DNA of 64,000 nucleotides from Phoenix dactylifera (GCF_009389715.1 NW_024068195.1:124001-188000), one strand, 5' to 3'; positions 25,243 to 37,987 are shown, counted from the first letter of the stretch. Numbers and translations: made by a program. Notes: generated by a model from the sequence alone, not told the origin.

Positions 25243-28220
25243 GGCGGGAGTGAGGAGAGAGAGCTAGGGTTCTGGGGGTTGGGTTGGGGAAAAAAACTAG
25301 AAACGAACAGGAGGAGAGCGAGGCGGAGAGGAAGGCGTTTTGGTCAAATTGGAAAAAAAGAGAGGTTTTTTTCTTATTTTACTTTTTTAATCTTGAGGAA
25401 GAAGGAAAAGGAGCAAACTTTGGTTGTTTTCAGGCGAAGGAAGAATCGGATAGGGCCGATGGAGAGGGCGGTGGGATGGACTCTAATGTCTTGCTTTCTT
25501 TGTTTTCTTTCCTAGTTTTCATCTCAGTTCATCTGGAAGGAGAGTAGGAAAGGGAGAGAGGGAGAAAAAAATGGAGGTATCAGTTTGGACTCGAGGCTGC
25601 TCCCATCAACACCACGGAATGGAGCAGAAGTAGGCGGTCCATTTATTTTTTTCCATTCTTGGTACTTTTAATGTTGACGAGCCTGGAAAATGGAACTCCT
25701 TTCGTGACTTTCCCGTGGGACCCGCGTTGGAATGGTAGATGCGAGGGGCAGGAGTTTGTTGATCCGCTGAGTGCATGAAATTAATGTAAAGAACCAAAGG
25801 ATTTAAAAAGATTGAAAAGATTATTTTCATGTTTTTACGTATATTAATATGAATAATTTTAATTTCTCTATCAATTAGTTATATCATATAAAGATTATTT
25901 TTTTAAGGAGATTAGTTGCATAAATTTTTAATATCTCTTGCTTTTATTCTTACTCTTTTTTTCTTGATATTTGGTGGCAGCCCATCAGAAGTATAAAATG
26001 GCGAGAACAATATAGAAAGCTGGAAAAGCTAAATCCCAATGTACAAAAATTTTGCTCACCTTGAACTCCTAGTTGCTTCTCCAATTGTAGAATATAAAAC
26101 CTTCCTTCAATTGTTGTACAAGTGTGAAGAACAAGTATTTCTTTTTTTCGTCCTTCTTTTAGATAACAATAAATTTTTGCTTCTAAAAGTTCAAAAATTA
26201 TAAATAAGATAAAACAAAATCATTGTGCAGTCTAGCTTTTTTTTTTTCCTTCTTGGATTTCTAAAATAAAAACAAAAAACAAGAATGATGCAACACATCC
26301 AGAGCGGTGCGATGGAGGAGGTGGGAGGGCGATAAGAGAAAGAAGTCGGTAAGCAAGTAAGAAAATTTGATTGGCAGTGCAATCAATTTATTAGTGAAAG
26401 ATGTCAAATCCCATCCCACCCCATTGATTGACACCTGCGCGTTCGTGTTGTGTATTTACATGGGAGCAAGGACGTATTAGTTCATAAAATTTAAACTAAA
26501 TTCTTTTTTAAAAGAGTTTTTTTTGGCAAAACATCCCAACTAGAGAAGAAAAGGAAGTCAAGATTGGGCCGACCTTACTATGATAAAGTTATTTAAATGG
26601 CTTAAACTTGACTCTTTCTTTTCAGAGAGAGAGAGAGAGAGATTAGGCCTAGGCCTGGTTTATTTAAATGTCTTACGAGTTCATCTGGAAGGGACCAAAC
26701 CTCCTCACCTAATTTTTGCTTGTTTATACTTCCCTTCCCTTCCCTGTTGTTCGAAGTCATACCGCGGATTAAGGATAGCTCATGATCGAGTGCACTGCGA
26801 AGACCACCGTGAGGTGAAGATCTTGCGGAAAAGGGCCGCATTGGCGGCCAGCCTTTGGAGGGGTCGAATATTATTAGATTTTGTGGAGCAGAGGAGATAA
26901 CTGCCGGTCAAAGCAGAGGATCCATCGGGGAATTTGGTGCGTTTGGACTGTGCGACAGCTGGTTTTGCATGCGCGCCACTGCAGACACAGCAAACAGCCT
27001 TCTCCATAAACCACCACCTGACATGTGTCCGCATTGGAGGGGGCCATCCCAACGAGCCCTTGTGGAATAGAAGATGAGCACCGATTCACTGCAGTACATC
27101 TAATAGAGTGCTGTGCAGCCCTAGATAGTATCACCAGATAATGGATAGCTACGACAAGAACGTATCGTATCATATATGTATTGTTTGATGACCATCCAAT
27201 TGGGCTATCCAAAAATGCACCGCATTTTGCAGTAGGCAAGCTATAATCCTAAAATAAAAGGGGTCATTTAGAGTGCTCCTGAAAGTTGCACTTTGTTGTA
27301 ATATTATTCTCTTTTTCATCATTATCGCATTGTTGCTATTTCTGAAACAGTAATTTTGGTTGGATTTCAAAGTCAGATCCAACTAAGAAAAAATGAACCA
27401 AGAAAACAATGAACGTGGAACTCCAATTGAATGGGAATGTGAAACTGTAGCCAAAAAAAAAGGAAAAAGGAAAAAGTGAATGAGGTTATAAAAACTACTG
27501 AGGTGGCGACCACATAGAAGGGCAGTTCAGTTGCAACCATATCCCTGAATTCCATATTTATTGGAATTAAAATATTTCATTCAAAATGCGATACCTTTCC
27601 AAGAGAATAACAATGACAATATGGTGTTTAAAATGATTCAAATGGTTCATGCAACATTTTCTTTTTTCCTTCGTAGAGAGTTTCTTAGATAAAAGTTGTA
27701 TTTTGTTAAGTTAATGCACGGCGAGCATTGATCTACAGAAATACAGTATATTCTATGAAAATTATAATTTAACAAATTTTATTGCATCTTTATGGATGTC
27801 TCAATCTAGCTTCCTATACCTAATACTTGCTAGAAGGATAAAACTCCAAATACTCCAAATATTGCGAGTAGTCACCTGTAAGCGTATAAAATTTAGCTAT
27901 CATTTGGACAACCTACCAAGATCAGTGCATGCATTTCGTACTCGACATTGCGACAATGGAAGAACTTATTATCTGATAAGATTTTCTAGGTAGTTTTTGC
28001 ATGATGCTTTTAGTCTAAAATTTTTGATTGAATGAGAGCTGCTTGTATAGATTGGTTTACTTGATGATATAAACAAGTTAAAGCATTTGTTAATGAAATA
28101 ATTATCCCTATAAACATTAATTAGTTGTCTATTGGCGGTCCTAATCCCTCTAAAACACATCCGAAGGGACAAACCCCACCATTCATTTTTTATTAAAACA
28201 TATCCTACCCAATCCATGGC
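25243..28220. other. kinase promoter side and gene-poor region
   Basis: The first few hundred bases right of 25242 should hold the 5' UTR and promoter of the kinase gene, including purine-rich sequence at 25290-25570. The rest is AT-rich with no recognisable gene. The 26580-27240 stretch is open in several overlapping frames on both strands, but none shows a known domain. Confidence 0.45.
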
Positions 28221-28667
28221 TAGAGGTGGCAATTGGGTCAGGCGAGGTTACATATAGATCGAGTCGAAAATTCAACAATCCAAATCCAACCTATTTATTA
28301 AACATATTAAAATTTTAAATCCAAATCCGATTTATTTATTAAACAGATAATCCAATCCGACCAACAAAATTTATTTATTAAACAAGTTAAATAGATTAGA
28401 CAGGCTTTTAACCGGTTAATTAAATTTAAACAAATTAAACAAAATGGATCAAATAAATTAGAAACAAGTTAAACAGGTTAAATAGATCATGCATAAATAT
28501 TAAACGGATCAAAACGGATTAAATGAAATAAAGATTTAAACCTAAACTCAATTTATTTAATAAATAGATTTAGATGGACTAATTTATTTATAATCCAAAT
28601 TTATTTATATTAAATCTATACTAAGATTGTTCGCAGGTTGAATTAACGGTCGGATCATGCACCCTTA
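28221..28667. mobile_element. hAT-type MITE, copy 2 (447 bp), perfect 8-bp TSD
   Basis: It begins TAGAGGTGGCAAT and ends GCACCCTTA, imperfect inverted termini like copy 1. It is flanked by identical octamers TCCATGGC at 28213-28220 and 28668-28675, a perfect target-site duplication. The interior consists of AT-rich repeats of the TTTATTTATTAAAC and AAACGGATTAAAT type. No coding sequence, so it must have been moved by another element's hAT transposase. Confidence 0.85.
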
Positions 28668-29394
28668 TCCATGGCCCTGGGAAGATCAAAGCAAAGCCAT
28701 AACACGCGGTTTTTCCCGTGTCCAAAGGATACCGACTCTCGATCCAAGCCCGCTCCCATCCGTCAATGTCACGAAGGTCGTCTAGTAAACCAAAACTGTG
28801 AACGGTCGCTTTGTGGTGGGTCACGGGCGGTGGCTGACGTTCTCGTTTCTAAGCACCAACGCCACTTGCGGGTCAAAACATTTTAGCGGCGAGGTAACCT
28901 TCGAACTGGAGAAAGCGAGACAACGAACGACCCAAAGAAAACAACTTCCTGGGGCCGAGCTTGACCGTACCCAAAAACTAAGCATAATATTTATTTAAAT
29001 TTAGTCGAATATAAATAACAATTTAACTACCCATTAATATTTATATTTATAGAAAATAGATATAAATATAGATACATAACTATTCCATCTATATTTAAAA
29101 ATTTAATTTTTGTTGTAATTATATTTAATTTTATATAGCATTTATATTTTTTTTAAAAATATAACTATATTAATATACTGTTAAATCAATTTACTATCTA
29201 CTTAATAATATTTTTATCATGTAATTACAAATTTAATTAACTAATTTATATATATGCTTATAATATTTATTTAACATAAATAAAAATATAATTTTTATAT
29301 TAAATATTTATATTTATTAAATAAAATAAATATAAATATGGATATAGATTTCAAGTCAACCCAGCCGTCGCACTCACAGTGAGGGCAGACCCAC

Positions 29395-29567
29395 AAATAT
29401 TTTATTCGCAAATATTTTATTGTAATCTACTTATGACGGGCAAATATTTTATTCTAATATACTTATAACAGGCAAATATTTTATTCTAATATACTACAAC
29501 AGGTAAATATTTTATTCTAATCTACTTATAAAAGGCTAATATTTTATTCTAATCTACTGATCATAGG
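29395..29567. repeat. minisatellite, period about 32 bp, five to six copies
   Basis: The core AATATTTTATT recurs at about 29396, 29411, 29443, 29475, 29506 and 29538. After the first short interval the spacing is 31-33 bp. The unit reads roughly CAAATATTTTATTCTAATCT followed by ACTTATAACAGG. Confidence 0.85.
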
Positions 29568-30576
29568 TTTTCCATTCCAAGCACACCACGTCTCTCGCCT
29601 CGAAGTCGGTGCTATGGAGTTGGTAACCACACGTGGACTGCCCCAATCAAATCAGACATGGCTCAAAAAGGTTGGTCCGAGGCAATGCACGGAACTCAAA
29701 TAAAGTTCCTGAGCTCAAGAACTTTACGCGACCATAATTTCTTCGCAGAACTGGTCGGATGGGCCGGATTTTTGCGTTGAAGCCAGATGTTAGATTAAGT
29801 CCAAGGTTTTAACGATCCGATCTGCAACCTATTTCTGATCGGAGACTTCGAATGAGTGATTCTGATCTGCAACCTGTTGCTGATCCGGGCCCATGAAACG
29901 CCTCAGTACGTGAACTGAAGTCCAGCCCGTCCATCAAAGTAGAGTCTCAACTCTAGTTGGGCCTCACTATTCTTATGATGCCATAAGAATTAACTGTGAT
30001 GTTCAACGTAAGTTTGGCACTTAGCTTCAAGACGCAATTTTGAGTCTTGTTCCCCAAAATAAGGTTAACTTCAACTTTTAGGGAAATATCAGCTTCAAAT
30101 ACAATAAAAAATTGCAATCTAATATATCTATAGCAATTGATATCAGAGAAATGCCGGCATATTATAAGATTATGACCTACTTATCTCAATTGGGGGCGCT
30201 ATCGGGTTAGGCTGGGTTTGGGTTTTACTAGACTATTGAAAGATCAGGTCGGATATGGATAATAAAATGTTTATCGGGTTTGTGTAGAGTGGAAATCCAG
30301 TGGACATCCATTGAGTATTAAATTTTACATTTTAAAGAGCTAATGAAACTACGAAACCATGCTTTAAGAATTTTATCAGAGTCACATCCAATCAATACTA
30401 CAAATAATTAAATCATGAACATGGCTAACATATAATAATTATGGACTAAGAATTAAAAAGGAATATTTTACTTAGAAAAATACTCGAACATGCTCTAAGA
30501 TGCCATTAATTTTTATATTTACAATTAAAAGATATAAAAGTAAAGATAATATTATATATAATATGTGTGTGTATTT

Positions 30577-30620
30577 ATGTATACATACATGTGTGCGCGC
30601 GTGCGCGCGCACACACACAT
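30577..30620. repeat. 44-bp alternating purine-pyrimidine tract (Z-DNA-prone)
   Basis: Every position alternates purine and pyrimidine for 44 bp, through (AC/AT), GTGTGCGCGCGTGCGCGCGC and then (AC)n. It lies in an otherwise AT-rich region. Confidence 0.85.
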
Positions 30621-33183
30621 TTAGTCTCACTTACTGATCGGCGGCCCATCTCGTTTTGTGAACAGGCTGCATCTTGTGGTCCAAGTACAGCCCAGAATCT
30701 GTGATCCCCGACCAAGACTGATTAAGAGCAGGCCGAGCTTATTAAGTTGGGTTGAGTAAGCTTTTTGCTACGAAGCTGTGCAAGCCGTTAACAACATGTC
30801 TTTTGAGCAATATCAGGCATAGCTTGATACAAAACATTTAAACTTTTTGAATTGAAAATTTGTAATTGCACCAAAAATACAGAAAAGAATAATTGTATTT
30901 TGAACTTTCGAATAGTTTTCTCCAAACTGTTGGCAACAACTTGCTAAAATGAAAAGTAATATCAATGACCATACGAATTAGTAAATCAAACAATCTGAAT
31001 TAAAAAAAGAAATAATGTAAATGTATGACAGGGTAATTGTCTTGAGAATTGCTTATATTTATAATCTACAATATGCCTTAAGTACTATCACTAAAATGTT
31101 TAATTAAGGTTTGTACACAAATAATTTTAAAGCTTTCCAAACCTTGTTAATCTTTTATACTCTCCAAAAGAGCAAGACAATAACTTACCTATTGTGAAAG
31201 CAATAGCCATCAGTATCACCATACACGAGCAGGGCCTTGCAATTTGCTAAAATTTTTCCTCATTCCGAAGTTGTTGCCCAAGTCTTCTATTGGTGATCTA
31301 CTTTAATGTTGAAAAATGCCGTAGGCACTACTTGCAAAGCTCTAACTATCTTATTCACGTGTGGTCGAAACAAGTAGCTAGGACACGGATAAGGTTAGAT
31401 TGCCTCCAAGCAAAAGAACCAAAAAAAAAAAGAAAGAACAAAACCAATAAAAAATCAAGAGAGAAATGTAATGCAAGTTTTATTTTCAATTGCTCTTAAT
31501 ATATCCACTAACCTAAAGCTCATGCCTATCCTAATGACTAGATTTCCAAGACTACCATGTTTGTATGTCTTTCATTGTCGTGCCAAATTTTGATGCTTGC
31601 ACACAATTTGCCAAATATTTTTGGTAAATCTCCACCTAGACTAAGCTGGTGCTAATATGACACAAAAACGGAAGTAGACATGGGTTAGCTCTCCTGAAAT
31701 AAGTTTAAAGACTCGTTTGGTTCGCTAAATTTTTTTTACCTCATTTGAATATTTTTTTTGGAGAGAAGTTGATGTCTAGATATATTATACCTAAGAAGTA
31801 GTTTTTGCATGTTTGCTTAACCATGAGAAAGTAATATATTCTAGAATAACTTATGCATGGTTGAGCATCGACTTTCCTTGAAAAGTTATATAATATAGTT
31901 ATTATATCATTAATAAAATTATATAAATTACCGGTAAAAGATCACATGCATAAACAACTTCTTTATAGCAATTTTTAATAGTTAATATATTTTCAATAGC
32001 TATTTTTAAATATTTTTAAATATAAAAAATATTTTAAACTATTTTTAATAGTTTAAAAGTAATTATTAAAAATAACTGATGGTTTAAGTGTATTTTTAGT
32101 AAGAAAAATATCATAATTCTCAGTCTATTAGTTTTTTCTTCTGCATTATTTTTTTAATAAAATATAAAAAATATTTTTATGAAAAAGCTAATATATTTTT
32201 TTTGGTTGACCATTTTTTCCCCTCCTTTTTGACCAAACAAGTCCCTGGCCTTTTACGCCACGAGACTGACAATAAACAACGACCTAGCCTAGTGGTACGT
32301 GGTCGCTAGCATCTCTTTTTCGCACCTTTCAAAAAGAATGGATGAGAAAATTTTCTATTTTTGCAGATAAAATGGCACATTTGAGTGGGCATCATCCAAA
32401 ATTCCTTTTTTCCTAGATAATAATAATGCACCTAGATTACAATAACACAAGAAATTTAGAACCTGTTTAGTGTTATTACTGATTTTACTTTTTTTCCCTA
32501 CAAATTAGTAAAATGCTATAATTGTAGATTGGTATTGCAGTTAGCCTTTGCGCAAAACTTCTCCTATTCCTTATATTTAGTTTTTTTTCCTAAAACGATA
32601 ATTATTTACTCTCACATACTGAAAAATTCTACAAAGATGCCCTTCAGCTAACTCAGTTTCCGAAAATAAAAACAGAAAATAAAAGCAAATCCAAATAGAT
32701 CCTAATAAATCGTGAACTGCGCATCCAAAACAACTCCAGTGATGGCAGCTGTGAAAGTAATCTACCCACAGGATTTTGCAATCATAGAATTCTGCACTCA
32801 TTCCACTTAATTTTTACGGAGGGATTATTAATTAGTCATCCATCTTTTTACATTCAAAAAAGAAAATGTTATACTTAATTTTGTCTATAGCGAAACTTAT
32901 TACCCATTCTTGTGCCTTTGATCTCACCTGCATCATTTCTTTAATGGTTTCGTGGCATAGCGTACAGGGGAAAAAGAAGAAAAGAATCTGAAAAAAAGAA
33001 ACCGAAGAATAGAATCATAATGAACTCGGACGACTTCATAATTTAAGGAAAAAATATTGCAGCGTGGCATGCGCACATTTTTGATACTCCGCGCCCAACA
33101 GGCAACACCGGATAACCAACCCTACTCTCCATTGCAGCCACGATATCCAACCAATATATACAAGCAATATACGACCAGAAACC

Positions 33184-33555
33184 CTACCTCGTCCCGGTCG
33201 GTGCCGCCGCCGGCGAAACCGGGAGCCGCCCGGGGGGCTTCCTGCACCGGAACGCCTCCGAATCTCCGCTGCTGTCGTTGCCCTCGTCGAAGTTGAGGGC
33301 GTAGCTGAGGGGGTCGTACCGGAACCCTCCGGCGCGACGGCGGGGCCTCCCGATCCGGGACACGAGTCTCCGGAGCTCCGTCACCTTGGTGCGGAGCCAC
33401 GTCGACGATGACCGGAGCAGCGATGCCGGCCGCGCCTCCTCCGGGGGACCGCCGGCGCCGCCGAAGCAGAAGGAGAAGAAGGCCGAGCAGCGGAGCTTCT
33501 TCTTGCGAGAGGATGGAGGAGAGGAGGGGACGTCGAAGCGGCGATCGCATCTCAT
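33184..33555 (-). CDS. small plant protein with FRYDPLSYALNFDEG motif (paralogue of 14536-14919)
   Basis: Intronless gene of 123 codons. A basic N-terminus (MRCDRRF, then SSRKKK) and a Cys/Phe patch (FFSFCFGGAGG) precede a basic central segment (RIGRPRRRAGG). The family signature FRYDPLSYALNFDEGND lies at about residues 79-95. The same signature in the 14536 gene makes the two paralogues or members of one dispersed family; outside the motif they differ strongly. High GC (above 60% by eye) is typical of monocot genes. The other frames across this segment lack the signature. A (TA)n tract at 33700-33717, about 145 bp before the ATG, may supply the TATA function. The molecular role is unknown. 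Confidence 0.8.
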   Translation of the reverse strand: MRCDRRFDVPSSPPSSRKKKLRCSAFFSFCFGGAGGPPEEARPASLLRSSSTWLRTKVTELRRLVSRIGRPRRRAGGFRYDPLSYALNFDEGNDSSGDSEAFRCRKPPGRLPVSPAAAPTGTR

Positions 33556-34914
33556 GGTGGTGCTCTAACGTGAGGGTTAAGTTTTGGAAGCGATAAACCG
33601 CAAAAATGGAGTTGAGAGCTAAAAAGGAGAGGAGGAGGACGACGTGGATCGATTTGGGGAAGGTGTGGGAAGGAAATATCGCGACTCTGTTTTTTTTTTT
33701 TATATATATATATATAATAGATACGGTTAAGAATGGCAACGGACGCCAATTCCTGAGGTTTCTGCGCGTCACTCGTGCTCGCACGTACGGCAAGGCTGCT
33801 GCGACTCACAAGAGCCCTTAGATTTCTCAGACACGTGTGACAAAAATCATATTAGTGTAAAAGGCTAATGGGCTAATCCTTCTTATAACCAAGTGGATCT
33901 TGCAAGGATGACAAGAAAAAACCAGTTATTAGACAGCATCATAGATAAATCTCCTCGTGCATGTAGGTTTTGAAACTCTTCGAAAATATAAAAAATTATT
34001 TTCTACATCATGTACACCATATCAGCGGTGCACCATACCAATCAAATTTTTTCTTTTTGTAGACTTCATTCATCATGCAATTTGTCTCGGATTATCATCT
34101 TCCTCACCTCATTTTGGATTGCTCCTATAATACATATTTATAAAAACAAGTTTATATATAGAAAGAATGATTTTTATTGATATAATTATTTCTTGTTTAT
34201 GCATATTTTTAAGTTGACTGATTTTGAGGTATTGGGGTCCACAGAGTCCTATAGCCTGCCTTATTTCCTAAACAAATGTGGCCTTAATTTCATTTGTCTG
34301 TTCATGTAGCCTTAATTCCATTTGTCCATTCGTAGTTTTACTCTAGCTCTTCTACATGACGTCAACTTAAGTGGAAGTATTATTTTTGGTAATATTTAAC
34401 ACATCAAGTATATTGAAGCGATTCAAAAGGATGCATTAGATGAACCGTTATGATTGCAGCAACTTCCATGATAATCAATGAAATGGGGATGGTTGGGATT
34501 ATGATATGCCTGGGAAGGTCGGGCACAAAGTATATGGCTTTTATCATGGACTAAGGGATATGCTTTTTTTGATTGTTTTACATCTCTTTTTCTCTTTGCC
34601 TTTAATAGCACAAATATTGTTTAGCGGTGTACGTGAATTTTAAAGCTAAATCCAAAAACTATCAACACTCAAACCAGTTCTACTTGTATTTATACTATTA
34701 CAATTGGGGACCTTGTTGCTGCAAAACATCCACCATGCTTAAAATTGTGGTACATGCTTTCTTATGAGGTTTGCATTCGCTATATCTCAGTTAATGCTTA
34801 TGCACTGATTTTGCTCAGGCAGGCAACATAATAAATTATGTAGGATGCAGCAAATTTAGGATGTCATCCTCGACTTCAGAACATTTGGAGCATGGCAGGC
34901 AGAAACATAGTCTT
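33556..34914. other. promoter side of the 33184-33555 gene and gene-poor DNA
   Basis: 33556-33830 should contain the 5' UTR and promoter of the minus-strand FRYD gene, including T(n)(TA)n at 33690-33717. Beyond it I see AT-rich sequence without coding evidence. Confidence 0.4.
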
Positions 34915-35020
34915 CTAGGCCAAGCATGTCTATAGAGAGGCTAATGAAGTTGTAGATTGGATGTTTTCATTTATGGCAAATCATTCTAGAGAAGTTTTCT
35001 GAACCGGCAAGTGGGAGTTG
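34915..35020 (+). pseudogene. RNase H C-terminal remnant of a LINE
   Basis: One frame reads VYREANEVVDWMFSFMANHSRE, the characteristic end of the LINE RNase H domain (REAN..VDWV..F...HS in intact relatives). Upstream sequence is too decayed to follow. Same family as the remnants at 11405 and 37040. Confidence 0.5.
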
Positions 35021-35489
35021 CTTAGAGTGCTCCTAACTTGTTACTTTTTCACATTAGAGTTATGAGTTATCCGTTATAGCGCGCGCACCAAGGCTGATGC
35101 TTCCTTTCACAAATAACTAATAAATAACTAATACTGCAAGGTTTATCTTTGTAACAATGTTATTAGTTCCAAAATAGTATATCATCTCGCTGAAAAGATC
35201 AAAACTTCCAGACTGTTAAGACTTATTGCTTATTCAAAAGCAGCATCGTTAGCTTACCTTGAAAAGAAGGAATTAGGAAAAAACAACTACAACAACACCT
35301 CCAACAATGGGATTGTACCCTTCATTGGAAGGAGGACTATACGACATATTTGTTCTTTATTTAAGCAAACGATAATACCAAGTTCGTCTCTCAAGTCTTG
35401 GGTCGTTAGGCAGATGCAGTAGGGTTGGCAATCAAGTAGGTTTCCATAGCCTTGGACATGTCGACAAACCTCTGCTTAATTATTATTAT

Positions 35490-35491
<2 letters not shown>

Positions 35492-35551
<60 letters not shown>
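35492..35551. repeat. 60-bp T homopolymer
   Basis: An uninterrupted run of 60 T preceded by (ATT)n. It may be the poly(A) tail of a minus-strand retroposon, but no body is recognisable in the G-rich sequence to its right. The exact length may be affected by assembly. Confidence 0.8.
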
Positions 35552-35553
<2 letters not shown>

Positions 35554-36629
35554 GTTTGTGGGGGAGGGGGAGGTAGGATCTCATCTCTTTAGCATTTTCC
35601 GTTGCTGAGGTTTCAAAAATATTTTTCATTGAAGTTTCAAAAGAGAATCCATTTATGGGGCATAAAGATGGTCTCCCATTGACTTCTAATGAGGAGAATG
35701 AATTACAAACCCCAAGACCTAAGTGGGGAAGGAGGAAAGAAGTGAATCAATAGAATGATTATTCACAATGTTCCAACAGGACCGATTACAAGTCCAAGAT
35801 GAATTACATTTTGGATAATTGGATGACTTATAACTCAAGTTCTCCGAAATCAAGCGGCAGGGCCGATTATTATCTAAATTTTAAAATTTAATTTTTAAAT
35901 TTTGAATTTCATCTCATGATCAAAGTAGAGGAATTATTTTCTTCTCTTTTCTTTTTTTGGTACTGTTTCCTCTTTTTTTTGTATAAAAAAAGTTCAGTGA
36001 AACAGAAATCTTTTTTATGAGGATCGGCAGCATGGCTGGGGGGTTAGACAAGTTTGACAATGCCGGGAGGTTGGCAGGTAAAATGCTGGATAATAACTGT
36101 TATCATTTATTTGAATGGATAGTGAAATGTTGAAAAACAACTATTATGTTCATTTATGATCAGATAACGACCGTTATAACATTATAATAGCCATTTAAAA
36201 TTGTTTTCTTCCCATTGTAATAACATCTACAATTATCAATATTAACTGCAAAGGGATTACTAAAATAACAATCTTTATTTACCTAATCTTGTCTCAGACT
36301 AGATATTCTGGAATAAAATCAAAGCAATTATAATAGTCATCATTGGTCGTTATAAAAGAAAATAGAGGACAAAAATACCCAAAAACCATGCTATTACTCA
36401 AAGATAACAATATTACTTTAAGAAAAAGAGTAATATCTCAATGCATAAGAGAAAAAATTTAGATGCAGGAAATAATTTCTATTTTCATGATGGCATTCAT
36501 GAACCAAAAGAGTGGTAAGCAACAGGAGTCATCTTAACTGTCTATAATACCTAGTGACCTCTCAAACATCATCCCGGAAGCACTAATATAATAGTTGTAA
36601 TACTTTTCAAAAATATGTAATGGCTGCTA

Positions 36630-36840
36630 TTGGAAACCAAGCGGATGATTTTGACCTTCGGGAAGATGGAAAACTTTGATGTTGCCAACTCCTCCGTCTC
36701 CTTGAACGATCTCAACGCTCCCTTTGTTCTCCGGTGAAAGTTTAGGCATCAAATTGACAATGTCGAGAACACCAACCTTCCGGAACTTTTCTAGGGAGAG
36801 GGTGAACAAAATCTCGTCCGCTAAGAATGTTAGAGACCAT
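36630..36840 (-). pseudogene. PR-10 / Bet v 1-like exon 1 fragment
   Basis: The minus-strand frame reads FLADEILFTLSLEKFRKVGV, then LMPKLSPE, then SVEIVQGDGGVGNIKVF. The GDGGVG loop and preceding LxPKL segment are hallmarks of monocot-type PR-10 (Bet v 1 fold, ligand-binding cytosolic proteins). The fragment covers about 69 residues, matching the usual first exon. The ATG at 36840 is one frame away from the conserved frame, implying a small indel near the start. I found no second exon to the left, where LINE debris and a T tract lie instead. Probably a broken copy; a distant or missed exon 2 is possible. Confidence 0.6.
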
Positions 36841-37039
36841 TTTAATATTGGAAATTGCTTATAAAATAAAATAGATTTGTAAGACTGATAAGCTAAGAGT
36901 GTGGAAGATGATGCTGAGAGAGTGGCAGAAGATGTGTGGAAGCAGAGGGATAACGGAGGGTCTTCATAGATAACCAAGCAAACAAGCTTTAGGGTAACAT
37001 CGGGTCATAAACCTAACAGTTTGTCAATGGAGAAAGAGA

Positions 37040-37220
37040 AACCAAACAATACAGAGAGGCTAAGTGCTGTAAATTGGGTGGCTTTTTATGCAGCCTATCA
37101 CTCTGGAGAGATGTTATCTGGAAGGGATACGACTCTGTACCGTCTTTTTTGCATTTTCTGCTTCTTTCTAACTTTCTGGGTTACACTCATATCTGTTGTG
37201 CGTGAATCACCGATGTACCA
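37040..37220 (+). pseudogene. 3' end of a LINE RNase H domain
   Basis: One frame reads ERLSAVNWVAFYAAYHSGEML, matching the REANSAVDWVA..AAxHSGE ending typical of LINE ORF2, followed by a hydrophobic tail. A stop comes at about 37290. It lies next to the PR-10 fragment, facing away from it. Confidence 0.5.
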
Positions 37221-37299
37221 AAAAAAAAAAAGAAAAAGTGAAAGTGATTATGCTTCAAATCAAGTAGAACAATTGTCCAACGTAGCATAAGATAGATCA

Positions 37300-37984
37300 A
37301 AACAAGTGCTATGGTTAGAAATTTCCAACATGAGTGGAGGATCTACGATGTCAATTATGAGATTTTTTTTTCTTCAACTTGACTACATGGGAGATTTTAA
37401 TTGGCCAAAATGCCTAATAATCCCCAGAAATAATCTATCATGATGAATTGAAGGATGTCTAGAATCTAATCTAACCTAGGTTGTAGGCTAGCACCAAACT
37501 AACCGTAGATATAGCTAGTTACTAACCTTGCCCATGAGTTAACAGTTTCATTTGCTTTTCTCTCACTAGAAAGGTATAAAACCCAATATAACTTTCTCCT
37601 GTCTTGGCTCATGTTTGCCCTTGTAATATTAAAATGTGATGCATGTGTTGAATTTTGCCAAAAAGATGAAATTTCTAGTCTCCCTTTCTTTGGTGTTTTC
37701 CCATTTATCTTTAAAATGCTTTACAATTGCACGCCAGGTGCCTCCCTGTAACAACTTTTTTGCGGAGCTGGATTCCCTGTTGATGTTTTGGGAGGAGTTA
37801 AGACTCGCAAATTGATCAAGAATTTCAAGGTGGTAATTGTTTAAATACAGTAGAAAAAAACGTAACAAGTGCACCATGCCCTTGCCATGACATGTATTTC
37901 AACACATCAAAGTGTGATTAGAAGTCGAGAAATTCGTTATCCGCGGCCTTGCTTTGATCTTTCAGTTTCATAGGCTAGTATTGA
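37300..37984. other. intergenic, nothing recognised
   Basis: AT-rich sequence without coding or repeat signals that I can identify. Confidence 0.4.
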
Positions 37985-37987
37985 TTG

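Larger units (their letters stand above)
28668..33183. other. gene-poor AT-rich region
   Basis: The 28668-28980 stretch is GC-richer, with overlapping unrecognised frames of about 65-70 codons. The 28990-29340 stretch is almost pure A/T. A 32-bp minisatellite (29395-29567) and a Z-DNA-prone tract (30577-30620) are listed separately. From 30620 to 33050 I see no gene. Confidence 0.5.

Noticed and set aside
33122..33793. 223-codon minus-strand frame overlapping the FRYD gene
   Set aside because: It is a different frame of the same GC-rich segment. The frame at 33184-33555 has the conserved FRYD motif and a proper ATG, whereas this one has no recognisable domain.
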